From contig NZ_MAEH01000021.1 in NCBI RefSeq assembly GCF_009933135.1, positions 124,001 to 188,000 on the forward strand: a stretch of DNA of 64,000 nucleotides. The letters are read 5' to 3'. The position numbers and the translations under genes are program-made. Positions 36,863-45,584 of this stretch are shown one piece after another (the first letter of the stretch is position 1; every line of letters starts with the position of its first letter). Origin of the DNA: Candidatus Enterococcus leclercqii (GTDB lineage: Bacteria; Bacillota; Bacilli; Lactobacillales; Enterococcaceae). The notes beneath the pieces were generated by a model, which saw only the letters and a program-made list of their open reading frames with translations, did not search any database and was not told the origin of the DNA.

Positions 36863-39800
36863 TCAATTTGCCAGCATAAAGCTGTATTCATTGATTACTG
36901 TTTCCATGAAGTCCAACAGTCCATTGGGAATATCCATGTTCGACTCAGAAAGGGTAATGGTAGCAGTCTGTCCTTTATAGCGCAGGAGTACTTTCTGTGC
37001 TGCTGCATCAATGGTGTAAAACCCTTCATTGGTGCTGTCATAAAAATCAGCTTCTGAGTTGAATAACGTGAACTTGTCTTTATAAGGAGCTGAAGAATAT
37101 GGACAGAAGGTTTCACAGTTGCCACATTCATTACACATCCGGTCGATATGCAAAATCTGTGGATCATCGTTGACATTGATTACGACATTGGCACGGTTCG
37201 GACAAACGTCCACACAAGATTCACAAATTATTGAGCATTCCAGACAACGTTCAGCTTGGGTCATTGGTGTGTCATCAGTAACCAGAATTCCTCGTTTCGC
37301 TCGTGGAATACGGCGATCAATGTTTTGATTGGCTCTTTCAAAATTTTTGTTATGAACTTCTGTAATTGCATTGCAGGCTTTGGTTGCATCCGCGATAGCT
37401 TCAACAATCGTTGCTGGTCCGCGATTGGCATCCCCCACAACAAAAACATTGTCCAAGTTCGTTTGCAGCGTGTCCCGATCAACAATTACCCGTCCGCGAT
37501 TGTCTGTTTGGATACCGATTGCATTAAAGAAAGTATCGTCCACTTTTTCACCAATGGCAGAAACCACGGTAGTCGCTGGTACTTCAACAAATTCACCAGT
37601 TGCTTCCGGTTTTTTACGTCCTGAAGCATCACGGGCACCTAATTTCATGACCTCACATTTCAGCTGGCCGTTTTCTAAGCCAATTGGAGCCAATAATTCG
37701 CGGAAGGTGACACCATCTTCCAATGCCATGTACAGCTCTTCTTCATCGGCAGGCATATTGCGTTTGTCCCGACGATAAACCAGAGAAACATTTTTAACGC
37801 CCGGCAGATGTTTAGCTGCCCGAGCACAATCCATTGCTGTATTTCCGCCACCGATAACGACAATTTCTTCGCCATATGGGTTAGTATTTGGATTTTTACG
37901 GCAAGCTTGCAAAAATTCCAAGGAGTTGATGGCTTCACCTGCGGCCAGTTTCAAGTTGTTGTGTTTCCAAGCACCGATAGCGTAAATGACATTGTCGAAG
38001 CCTTGCTCTTTCAGCTCTTCTAGACTTGGCGCCGCTTGTCCACATTTGAACTCAGCCCCCATAAATTTCGCCAAATCCACATCGTGTTGCACGCTTTCCA
38101 TCGAAATGCGGAATTCAGGAACGATCTGACTGCAGACACCACCAATTGTTTGATCTTTTTCAAATACTGTGACTGGGAAACCTTCTCGAGCCAACAAGTA
38201 ACCTGCCGAAATCCCTGCTGGTCCCCCACCAACAACTGCTGTCCTCGGTGCATCTGGTACTGAAATTGGTTTAACCATAGTAGCCATCAATTCGTCGTAA
38301 GCATGTTCAGCTGCTTCCAGTTTCACGCCGCGAATATCAATAGCCCCTTCATAAAACTGTCGTGTACATTTGGTTTCACAAGGATGCGCACAAATCGTAC
38401 CTGTGATGAAAGGCAACGGATTTTTATCTGTAATAACTTTTAACGCTTCTAGGTAGTTACCTTCTGCTACATAACGCAAGTAAGCTGGAATATCTTGATC
38501 AATAGGACAACCACCAGTGCCGCGGCAAGGCGCTGTATAGCAATTTAGCAAAGGCAGTGTTTCTTTAATCTTTGGTGAAATCGGCAACTTGATAGACTTC
38601 TGATAGCGGGCTTGAGTCTTAGATTTTTCTACTAACGCAGTCAGTTTTTCCAGATCCAGCTGTACATGCGTTGGATAGTCAAGCGTAGCCACTACATTGG
38701 CGACTTGACTCATCCGTTGATACCCACCTGGTTTCAACAGCGTGGTGGCAACCGTAATTGGCCAAATGCCAGCTTCAAAAAGATCTTTTACATTAAAAAT
38801 GTCCGCACCGCCGGAGTAACTGATTTGCAATTTGCCACCGAACGCATCTGAAAGCTTTTTAGCAACCATGACAGACAATGGGAATAAGGAACGTCCTGAC
38901 ATATACATTTCTTCAGAAGGCAATTCGTTTTGCCCAACATCCACTGGAAATGTATTGGTAATTTTGACGCCAAAGTTCAATTGCTTACTGTTGGCCAATT
39001 CCTGCAGACGATGCAGCATTGGGACAGCATCTTCAAATTGTAAATCTTCATTAAAGTGATGATCATCGAACTCCATATAATCAAAGCCAAGCTCATCCAT
39101 TGTTTTGCGAGCATAGTCATAGCCCAATAGCGTCGGGTTGCACTTGATAAAGGTATTCAATCCTTTGTCTTTCAGAAGGTGAACTGCGATTCGTTCAATT
39201 TCATCTGGTGGACAGCCATGCAACGTGGATAAGGTAATCGAATGAGAGACTTTCGGGCTGATTTGATCGATATAGCTTTCATCTACCCGAGTGAAGAGGT
39301 CTAGATTAGCCTTTGCTGCAGCAATACATTTTTCCCAAACAGCTGTCGTAGACGCATCTTGCATACCATCAATATAGGCTTGAATCTTCGGCGTCTTAAT
39401 CCCTTCCAAATCATATCCGACACTCATGTTAAAAATGAAACCATTAGGATCTCCAAGTTCAAACTCTTTTGCCAATAATTTCAAAATGAACCAAGCTTTG
39501 ATGTATTCTTCCATTGCTTGAGGTACCCGCAGTTCTGTGGACCATTCACAGTTATAGGCTTCATCTCGGGCTGTAATACAAGGTTTCGATACCGGCAAAT
39601 CCTCGCCATCCAGAATTTGAACTGTTTTTACTTCAAAAAAGCGCGAGCCAGTTAGGTAAGCAGCAACAATGTTTTGAGTCAACTGGGTATGAGGCCCAGC
39701 TGCCGGTCCGACAGGCGTTTCCATCTGCTCATTAAATAAAGAAATGGTTTTATTCTTTTCAGCTTTAAAAAATTTTCGAACCCCAAAAATCGTGTTACTC

Positions 39801-39868
39801 TTTTTGTATTCTTCCATGATCCAAGGAAGCAATGCTTCAATGGAGATTGGGCGCATAATGTCCGTCAT
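36863..39868 (-). CDS. ygfK: YgfK-type iron-sulfur flavoprotein (putative selenate/purine reductase)
   Basis: A 1001-residue multidomain oxidoreductase. A dihydroorotate-dehydrogenase-like TIM-barrel part comes first (about residues 40-430; NTFIKCNPTLLGYDYARKT, KITNTFPV). A GltD-like iron-sulfur entry follows (CRGTGGCPIDQDIPAYL, CAHPCETKCTRQ, about 460-520). Two dinucleotide folds are next (VVGGGPAGISAG near 543 and VIGGGNTAMDCA near 670). The C terminus holds two [4Fe-4S] motifs (CLECSIICESCVDVCP near 876 and CNECGNCETFCP near 910). The whole resembles dihydropyrimidine dehydrogenase. In the purine gene set it is a plausible NAD(P)H-linked partner that supplies or accepts electrons for Xdh or reduces a ring intermediate. 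The original selenate reductase name is weakly supported. GAGGTG precedes the ATG. Confidence 0.92.
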   Translation of the reverse strand: MTDIMRPISIEALLPWIMEEYKKSNTIFGVRKFFKAEKNKTISLFNEQMETPVGPAAGPHTQLTQNIVAAYLTGSRFFEVKTVQILDGEDLPVSKPCITARDEAYNCEWSTELRVPQAMEEYIKAWFILKLLAKEFELGDPNGFIFNMSVGYDLEGIKTPKIQAYIDGMQDASTTAVWEKCIAAAKANLDLFTRVDESYIDQISPKVSHSITLSTLHGCPPDEIERIAVHLLKDKGLNTFIKCNPTLLGYDYARKTMDELGFDYMEFDDHHFNEDLQFEDAVPMLHRLQELANSKQLNFGVKITNTFPVDVGQNELPSEEMYMSGRSLFPLSVMVAKKLSDAFGGKLQISYSGGADIFNVKDLFEAGIWPITVATTLLKPGGYQRMSQVANVVATLDYPTHVQLDLEKLTALVEKSKTQARYQKSIKLPISPKIKETLPLLNCYTAPCRGTGGCPIDQDIPAYLRYVAEGNYLEALKVITDKNPLPFITGTICAHPCETKCTRQFYEGAIDIRGVKLEAAEHAYDELMATMVKPISVPDAPRTAVVGGGPAGISAGYLLAREGFPVTVFEKDQTIGGVCSQIVPEFRISMESVQHDVDLAKFMGAEFKCGQAAPSLEELKEQGFDNVIYAIGAWKHNNLKLAAGEAINSLEFLQACRKNPNTNPYGEEIVVIGGGNTAMDCARAAKHLPGVKNVSLVYRRDKRNMPADEEELYMALEDGVTFRELLAPIGLENGQLKCEVMKLGARDASGRKKPEATGEFVEVPATTVVSAIGEKVDDTFFNAIGIQTDNRGRVIVDRDTLQTNLDNVFVVGDANRGPATIVEAIADATKACNAITEVHNKNFERANQNIDRRIPRAKRGILVTDDTPMTQAERCLECSIICESCVDVCPNRANVVINVNDDPQILHIDRMCNECGNCETFCPYSSAPYKDKFTLFNSEADFYDSTNEGFYTIDAAAQKVLLRYKGQTATITLSESNMDIPNGLLDFMETVINEYSFMLAN

Positions 39869-39942
39869 TTATTTCACCTCGTTAGATGTTTACCGGCTGC
39901 CTTGCTTTCCCCTGCCGGCGTCTTCGTCTTCTTTAGTTCTTT

Positions 39943-41277
39943 TTAAGCGTTAATCCGATCCCATAATTTTTGAGCTTCTTCTCGAGCATGAGCGTAAACT
40001 TCCCCTTGGTCTACTCCCAACACTTCCCGATTGCGCATCTTGACTTGACCGTTAATAATTGTGTCTCGAACATCTTTACCGTTCATTCCAAAAAGGATAT
40101 GACTATTGAAGTTATTTTCGGTCATCGGTGTCGGCGCATAATAATCTAAGACAATTACGTCGGCTGCAGCACCTGGTTCAAGAACCCCAAGCTTAGTGTT
40201 AAAATAACGGTTAGCCATTTGAGCGTTATTGTCAAACAGCATTGCCGGAATTTCTGTCCAGCCAGCATTTGGATCTGCCAAGTGATGTTTGTGGATAATA
40301 TTGCCTACTTTGTAAGACTCTGTCACATCGTTGGTGTACCCGTCTGTGCCCAAGCCGCATAAAATATCAAACTCATTAAACATTCGCAGTACCGGTGGGC
40401 AACCTACTGCATTTCCCATATTGGATTCTGGATTGGTAACTACCATCGTATCGGTATCTTTGATTAATTTCATTTCATGAGGATTGATGTAGATGCAATG
40501 GGCAACCATTGATTTTTCTCCCATAATTCCTAAATCAAACAAGCGATTGATAATTGGCTTGTTGTACTTGTGAAGAGAATCCTGTACGTCTGCAAGGTCT
40601 TCTGCCACATGGATATGGAAGCCGACATTTTCCGGTGTCACTTCCCGTGCTTTTGTGATTGTCGCATCTGACAATGTAAACGCCGCATGCATCCCCATCA
40701 TTGCGTATTGCATATCATCATTTCGTTTTGCTACTTCTTTAATGAAGCGAATATTTTCATCGATGGCTTTTTGTGCCTGCTCCTCGCCGTGACGATCACT
40801 AACTTCATAACACAGACAAGTCCGTACACCGAACTCGTCAGCAGCTTTTGACAGCATGTCCAAGCTACCGTCAATCTCACCATAGCTTGCTTGGTGATCG
40901 AACATTGTCGTGACACCATTTTTTACACTGTCCAGATAAGCAACGCGGCCACTATGATAAGTCGTGTGATTGTCCATCTTACTGTCCAGTTTGAACCATT
41001 GGCCCGCTAAGATATCCATGAAGTTTTTCGGATGGTAGCCGTTGATGCTCAATCCTCGGGCAAAGCTGGAATAGATGTGATTGTGCATATTGATGAAGCC
41101 CGGCATGATTACGCCGCCTTGGGCATTGATATACTCGGCATCAGGATATTTCCCTTTCAATTCTTCGGTTTTCCCTACCTCTTTGATTTGATTGCCGTCA
41201 ATAGCCACGGCACCATTTTCAATGAAAGCCTTTTCCTTTTGTCGCGTGATCAAATTCCCATTTCCAATCAACAACAT
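39943..41277 (-). CDS. ssnA: SsnA-type amidohydrolase
   Basis: A 444-residue metal-dependent amidohydrolase. The zinc-binding GFINMHNHIYSS (His65, His67) opens the barrel, HIHVAEDLADV supplies the next histidine (about residues 225-235), and the late aspartate is in CGLGTDGYTND (about 315-325). It belongs to the SsnA/guanine-deaminase-like branch, which accompanies ygfK and ygeWXY in anaerobic purine catabolism; deamination or ring opening of a purine product is inferred. The ATG at 41277 has GGAGG upstream; the in-frame ATG at 41298 is rejected because it overlaps that site. It is the upstream-most gene of the leftward cluster, divergent from the YheO-type regulator. Confidence 0.92.
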   Translation of the reverse strand: MLLIGNGNLITRQKEKAFIENGAVAIDGNQIKEVGKTEELKGKYPDAEYINAQGGVIMPGFINMHNHIYSSFARGLSINGYHPKNFMDILAGQWFKLDSKMDNHTTYHSGRVAYLDSVKNGVTTMFDHQASYGEIDGSLDMLSKAADEFGVRTCLCYEVSDRHGEEQAQKAIDENIRFIKEVAKRNDDMQYAMMGMHAAFTLSDATITKAREVTPENVGFHIHVAEDLADVQDSLHKYNKPIINRLFDLGIMGEKSMVAHCIYINPHEMKLIKDTDTMVVTNPESNMGNAVGCPPVLRMFNEFDILCGLGTDGYTNDVTESYKVGNIIHKHHLADPNAGWTEIPAMLFDNNAQMANRYFNTKLGVLEPGAAADVIVLDYYAPTPMTENNFNSHILFGMNGKDVRDTIINGQVKMRNREVLGVDQGEVYAHAREEAQKLWDRINA

Positions 41278-41551
41278 GTATTTTTTCCTCCATTTCAAAA
41301 GCTTTCTGATGGAAAGCTAAAAATTTTTTAGTTTTTTTGCTTTTTTTAAGCCAGGAACCGCTTTCAACTTTTGCCTAATTTTATACCTATTTGTTATAAT
41401 GAAGAACAAAGAGGTGCGAATCATTTTTTGATCAAAGCGCAGTCCGTCAAGCTTTTCCCGCTTTATCGATAATCTGTATCTCTTTTCACAACATAGTATA
41501 GCACTGAACCTAAAAAATAAAAAGGGGTACTAAAAAATATTTTTGGTAAAT

Positions 41552-41580
41552 TTGTAAAACGCTATCAAAAATGCTATGAT
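41552..41580 (+). promoter_or_regulatory. Regulator promoter with embedded AAAACGCTATCAAAAA motif
   Basis: TTGTAA (41552-41557), a 17-base spacer and TATGAT (41575-41580) precede the YheO-type gene. The motif AAAACGCTATCAAAAA (41556-41571) fills the spacer, an ideal place for repression. The same 16 bases lie in front of xdh. The region is shared with the divergent ssnA, so one site could control both. Confidence 0.55.
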
Positions 41581-41633
41581 AATTTGGAAAAAACGCTGAT
41601 ACGGCGCTATTTACAGTCATTGGAGGTCAAGTT

Positions 41634-42269
41634 ATGTTATCGGACAAAAATTTGGATTTTTTGAAGCAAGTCGGTAAAGCGATTGCTACTCAATTCGGTG
41701 AGGATTGTGAAGTAGTGATCCATAAAATCGATCCTGAGGATATGGATCATTCTATTATCTCCATTGAAAACGGGCATGTCACTGCCCGTCATATTGGTGA
41801 CGGTCCTTCACAAGTCGTGCTGGATACAATGAAAAAAGATCCCGCGGAACTACAGGATCGCTTCAACTATTTAACCAGAACTCATGACGGTCGAGTTCTC
41901 AAATCTTCAACTGTTTACTTCAAAAACGGGGAAGGTCAACTGGAATGCATCTTTTCTATTAACTTTGATACCTCCTCACTCTATGCGGCTGAAAATGCCA
42001 TCAAAAAACTAACGGCTACAGCCGAAGACGAGAAAACCGCAGATCCCGATTTCATTCCTAAAGATGTCAATGAACTATTGGATGAATTAATTATGGAATC
42101 TGTCAAGATTGTCGGCAAGCCAGTTGCAATGATGACAAAAGATGACAAAATCAAGGCCATCCAATTCTTGAATAAAAAAGGAGCCTTCCTGATCACAAAA
42201 AGTGGCGATAAGATTTCAAAATTCTTTAACATCTCAAAATACACCCTCTACAATTACATCGCAGACTAA
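41634..42269 (+). CDS. YheO/DauR-type PAS and HTH regulator
   Basis: 211 residues. The N-terminal YheO-like PAS domain (about 5-120) holds CEVVIHKIDPEDMDHSIISIENGHVTAR, and the C-terminal helix-turn-helix (about 150-211) ends in KISKFFNISKYTLYNYIAD. Characterised relatives regulate amino acid catabolism; ligands for most are unknown. Its place directly divergent from ssnA makes it the best candidate for the pathway-specific regulator of the purine island, perhaps sensing a purine or pathway intermediate. GGAGG lies 8 bases before the ATG. It has its own terminator at 42339-42378. Confidence 0.88.
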   Translation: MLSDKNLDFLKQVGKAIATQFGEDCEVVIHKIDPEDMDHSIISIENGHVTARHIGDGPSQVVLDTMKKDPAELQDRFNYLTRTHDGRVLKSSTVYFKNGEGQLECIFSINFDTSSLYAAENAIKKLTATAEDEKTADPDFIPKDVNELLDELIMESVKIVGKPVAMMTKDDKIKAIQFLNKKGAFLITKSGDKISKFFNISKYTLYNYIAD

Positions 42270-42338
42270 AATGAAAGGGGTTGTGACGATTATCCCGTCA
42301 CCATCCTTCGAAGCGAACATTACTAAACGTAACTCAAG

Positions 42339-42378
42339 AAAAGCAACTTCCGTCAACGAGCAGAAGTTGCTTTTTTTT
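42339..42378 (+). terminator. Intrinsic terminator of the YheO-type gene
   Basis: AAAGCAACTTC and GAAGTTGCTTT pair around a 12-base loop and end in a T run. Confidence 0.9.
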
Positions 42379-42888
42379 CGCTGTTAAACATTTCAAATGC
42401 CACTGACTTTATTCTATTGTGCAAGAGTCGGCGTCATCCACTTTTCCTGATCCCTGAATGCTCGCCTGTACTCAGTAACAGCTGCAATTACCAACTGACT
42501 TTGCTACTCCCTACTCTTTGCCGCCAAAGAAACTCCGATGCTTTCTTTCCTTAGATACGATCTTGCCTTAAGTAAACACACCCCACATGACTATTTCTTT
42601 GCTACATTCATTTTCCTTCTTATTGAATTTTCGGCCACTTTTAAACGAATGGAGAATGAACAGAAGATATCAACAGAAGCAAACTTTTATTCAGGTCAAA
42701 AAAATTATTTTTATTTCAAATATAGTTATTTATAGTCATCTTTGGCTTTGTTAATACACCACTTAATTCAAAATGTCACCGTTTCTTTTTAATCGATAAA
42801 CGTTTTTCAATTCTCTTCACTCTTGATTTCAACAATGAAAACGCTATAATTCAGATGTACTATAACAGTTAAAAAGGAGATGCTACAG
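42379..42888. other. Intergenic region with the aldehyde dehydrogenase promoter and cre-like site
   Basis: About 510 bases without a supportable gene. Near the right end TTGATT (42823-42828), a 16-base spacer and TATAAT (42845-42850) form a promoter. ATGAAAACGCTATAA (42835-42849) overlaps its spacer and -10 box and matches 14 of 15 positions of the CcpA cre consensus, so catabolite repression of the dehydrogenase is likely. Confidence 0.6.
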
Positions 42889-44376
42889 ATGCATAACAGC
42901 AGTAAACTACAAAATCAGTATGGTTTATTCATTAACGGCGAATGGACAGATGGCACCGATGGAATACTCTTAGAAGCTGTTAGTCCAGCAGATGGCGAAG
43001 TTTTAGCAAAATTCATCGATGCAACTAACGAAGATGTTGATGCGGCCGTAAAAGCTGCTCAAGAAGCTTTACCTGCCTGGCGTAAAATCGGTTTGGAAGA
43101 GCGAAGCCGTCTTCTATTGGAAATTGCCGATGTCATCGAAGAAAATGCCGAACACTTCGCACTAGTAGAAACATTAGATAATGGAAAACCACTTCGAGAG
43201 ACCAAATCCATCGACATTCCCTACTCTGCCGATCACTTCCGTTATTTTGCCGGAGTCATCCGCTCTGAAGAAGGCACCGCTCAGCAAATCACTGAAGATA
43301 TGCTAAGCATCAATCTTAGAGAACCCATTGGTGTTGTTGGCCAGATTATTCCATGGAACTTTCCTTTTCTGATGGCGGCTTGGAAAGTTGCCCCTGCTTT
43401 GGCGGCTGGCAACACAATTGTTATCCACCCTTCTTCTTCGACCTCATTGAGCATTTTGGAGTTTGCCCGCTTGATTCAAGATATTTTGCCCAAAGGCGTA
43501 CTAAACGTCATCACTGGTCGCGGCTCAAAATCAGGAGAATATATGCTTCATCACGAAGGCTTCGACAAATTGGCCTTTACCGGCTCAACCGAAATTGGCT
43601 ATAATGTGGCTCAAGCTGCTGCCCAACGCCTGATTCCGTCTACTTTAGAACTAGGCGGTAAATCGGCAAATATCTTTTTTGACGATATGCCTTTTGAAAA
43701 AGCTATCGACGGCGCACAACTGGGAATTTTGTTTAATCAAGGACAAGTTTGCTGTGCCGGCTCCAGAATCTTTGTTCAGTCGGGTATCTATGATCGCTTT
43801 GTTGAACGTTTGGCTTCTGCCTTTAACAAAGTCAGAGTCGGCCTGCCTTGGGAAGATGTTCAGATGGGCGCCCAAATCAATGAGCGACAAGTGGAAACTA
43901 TTTTGAATTATATTGAGATTGGCAAACAAGAAGGCGCCCAAGTTAGCGCTGGTGGCAAGCGCATCAATAAAGATGGTTTAGATAAAGGCTGTTTTGTAGA
44001 GCCGACACTTCTTACCAATGTCACCAATGATATGCGAGTCGCACAAGAAGAAATCTTCGGGCCTGTGGCTGTAGTTATTAAGTTTGACACGATTGAAGAA
44101 GTAATCAAAATGGCAAATGACTCTGAGTACGGCTTGGGTGGCGGCGTCTGGACCACTAATTTAAGTACCGCATTAAAAGTCAGCCGCGCTCTTGAAACTG
44201 GTCGTGTTTGGGTCAACACCTACAATCAAATTCCTGCGGGTGCTCCTTTCGGCGGTTATAAGAAATCAGGGATTGGTCGCGAAACTTATAAATCCATTTT
44301 ACAAGCCTATTCACAAACTAAAAACATCATGATTGATACCAGCGATGCCCCCAGCGGTTTTTTCACGCAAGGTTGA
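42889..44376 (+). CDS. NAD-dependent aldehyde dehydrogenase
   Basis: A 495-residue ALDH of the betaine/AldA-like class. The NAD-binding PWNFPFLMAAWKVAPALAAG lies about residues 155-174. The catalytic glutamate is in LELGGKSANI (about 255) and the nucleophile in FNQGQVCCAGSR (Cys288). The C terminus carries IPAGAPFGGYKKSGIGRE. The substrate cannot be read from sequence; close family members oxidise a broad range of aliphatic aldehydes. The ATG at 42889 is 9 bases after AAGGAG; the ATG at 42880 overlaps that site. Its cre-like site links it to the same catabolite control as the purine genes, but a direct role in purine breakdown is not supported. Confidence 0.9.
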   Translation: MHNSSKLQNQYGLFINGEWTDGTDGILLEAVSPADGEVLAKFIDATNEDVDAAVKAAQEALPAWRKIGLEERSRLLLEIADVIEENAEHFALVETLDNGKPLRETKSIDIPYSADHFRYFAGVIRSEEGTAQQITEDMLSINLREPIGVVGQIIPWNFPFLMAAWKVAPALAAGNTIVIHPSSSTSLSILEFARLIQDILPKGVLNVITGRGSKSGEYMLHHEGFDKLAFTGSTEIGYNVAQAAAQRLIPSTLELGGKSANIFFDDMPFEKAIDGAQLGILFNQGQVCCAGSRIFVQSGIYDRFVERLASAFNKVRVGLPWEDVQMGAQINERQVETILNYIEIGKQEGAQVSAGGKRINKDGLDKGCFVEPTLLTNVTNDMRVAQEEIFGPVAVVIKFDTIEEVIKMANDSEYGLGGGVWTTNLSTALKVSRALETGRVWVNTYNQIPAGAPFGGYKKSGIGRETYKSILQAYSQTKNIMIDTSDAPSGFFTQG

Positions 44377-44494
44377 AGGAATCTCAAAAGCAAGTCAGCT
44401 AACTAATTGGAATTGACCCTTAGAACGACTATTCCATTGTCTATAGCAAATTTGCAGCGAGTTTTATTGGTACAAAAACGCAGTCGCTCGTCTC

Positions 44495-44529
44495 AAAGAT
44501 CCTGCACACGACTTTGGCAGGATTTTTTT
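44495..44529 (+). terminator. Intrinsic terminator of the aldehyde dehydrogenase gene
   Basis: ATCCTGC and GCAGGAT stems with an 11-base loop, followed by a T run, about 120 bases after the stop codon. Confidence 0.85.
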
Positions 44530-44633
44530 GTACAAATACAACGTGGTCATCTTCTCAGTTAATTCACAACTCTTCACAGTTCTTTCACCTGCTTTTCTCG
44601 AAGTCTCAAAAGGTGTCGGCTATTCTGTAGTTG

Positions 44634-44717
44634 TGGATGAACTTGGCGTTTCACTCCGGAAAGAGCGCAACGCTTCTTTCAACAACGAGGTGTCGGTTCG
44701 ATTCCGGCCTTCCACGT
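44634..44717 (+). pseudogene. tRNA-like remnant with intact T-arm and acceptor stem
   Basis: GTGGATG (44634-44640) pairs with CTTCCAC (44710-44716) at 6 of 7 positions. Between them a perfect T-arm is seen: GTCGG, loop TTCGATT, CCGGC (44693-44709). A hairpin GAAAG/CTTTC (44660-44681) sits where an anticodon arm would be, but its loop is 12 bases. No D-arm can be drawn in the 19 bases available. The total length of 83 bases is tRNA-like. A working tRNA is unlikely; a decayed tRNA, an attachment-site fragment or a tRNA mimic are the options. Confidence 0.4.
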
Positions 44718-44827
44718 TTTCGCTAACATTTCTGGCGAAAGTAAACAGCTCTAAATAGTTTGGAAGAAACTGTGCCAACAGCCTGGTCAATTTTCCCCAA
44801 AGCGGAACACTACCAAACGTAGACCGC

Positions 44828-44873
44828 AAAAGACAAGTCACTTTCATTTTGTTATGAAAGTGACTTGTCTTTT
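44828..44873. terminator. Perfect 20-bp inverted repeat, terminator-like
   Basis: The arms 44828-44847 and 44854-44873 are perfectly complementary around TTTGTT. A and T tracts at both ends would allow termination on either strand. No known gene ends nearby, so it may close a short untranslated transcript that includes the tRNA-like segment. Confidence 0.75.
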
Positions 44874-45584
44874 CATTGTTAAAAAAATTCAGAGGTTGAC
44901 TTTCTTGTTTTCATCGTGGAAAGTCAGTGATATGCACCTTTCATTATACGTAGGGTCATGTTTCTTCTACAGCCTCAGCAACTATTTATCGTGTGCATTT
45001 TCTTACTTAGATAATCAAATCTTCGCCATTTACCACTTAAAAATGATTCATATTACAGCCCTCTCCTGCCGCGAAGATTACGAAATATCAACCACAAGCA
45101 GATTCTATTTTGGTAAATCTCAAAATTTTAACACCCCCTTTGCTCTCCCGCCATCACCGTTTCAATTATAGGACCTAATGACTGGTTCAGTAATGAACTT
45201 TGAAGCTATCATTTCCTATTTTCCTAAAAATATATCCAATCAATTAGTAATTGTATATTCTTAATTAAAAAAGTGTTATTTCAGGTTTATCTATCAGAAA
45301 GCAGATTCCTTTTTACCAGCATAAAAAAAGATTTTTACGCTTTTAAGGAAAGTCCCCTAATTTACAGCGACACCCCGCCTTTTATAATTTTACGTAACCT
45401 TATCGAGCACTTTAAATCTTCCTCTTCAAAAAAACACTGCGTTTTTTAACTATCATATTTTCAAGTATGATAGAATCCTGTTTGCACCCTTTTTTACGCT
45501 ATGCTATTGTTAAAGCTCTTCAAAAAGACAGGTTTGCAGCTGCTTTCCTCTTGAAATACTGAATAACCATACTAGGTGGGATAA

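Larger units (their letters stand above)
44530..45584. other. Gene-poor region with tRNA-like remnant and strong hairpin
   Basis: Over 1 kb without a convincing protein gene. The left half carries a tRNA-like segment (44634-44717), a small hairpin (TTTCGC/GCGAAA at 44719-44741) and a perfect 20-bp terminator-like hairpin (44828-44873). The right half is very AT-rich and presumably contains the promoter of the Mga-type gene. Short open frames in both strands have no ribosome sites. Confidence 0.6.

Noticed and set aside
44854-45171. 105-residue open frame after the 20-bp hairpin
   Set aside because: The start lies in the hairpin, composition is atypical and cysteine/aromatic rich, and no ribosome site is present.
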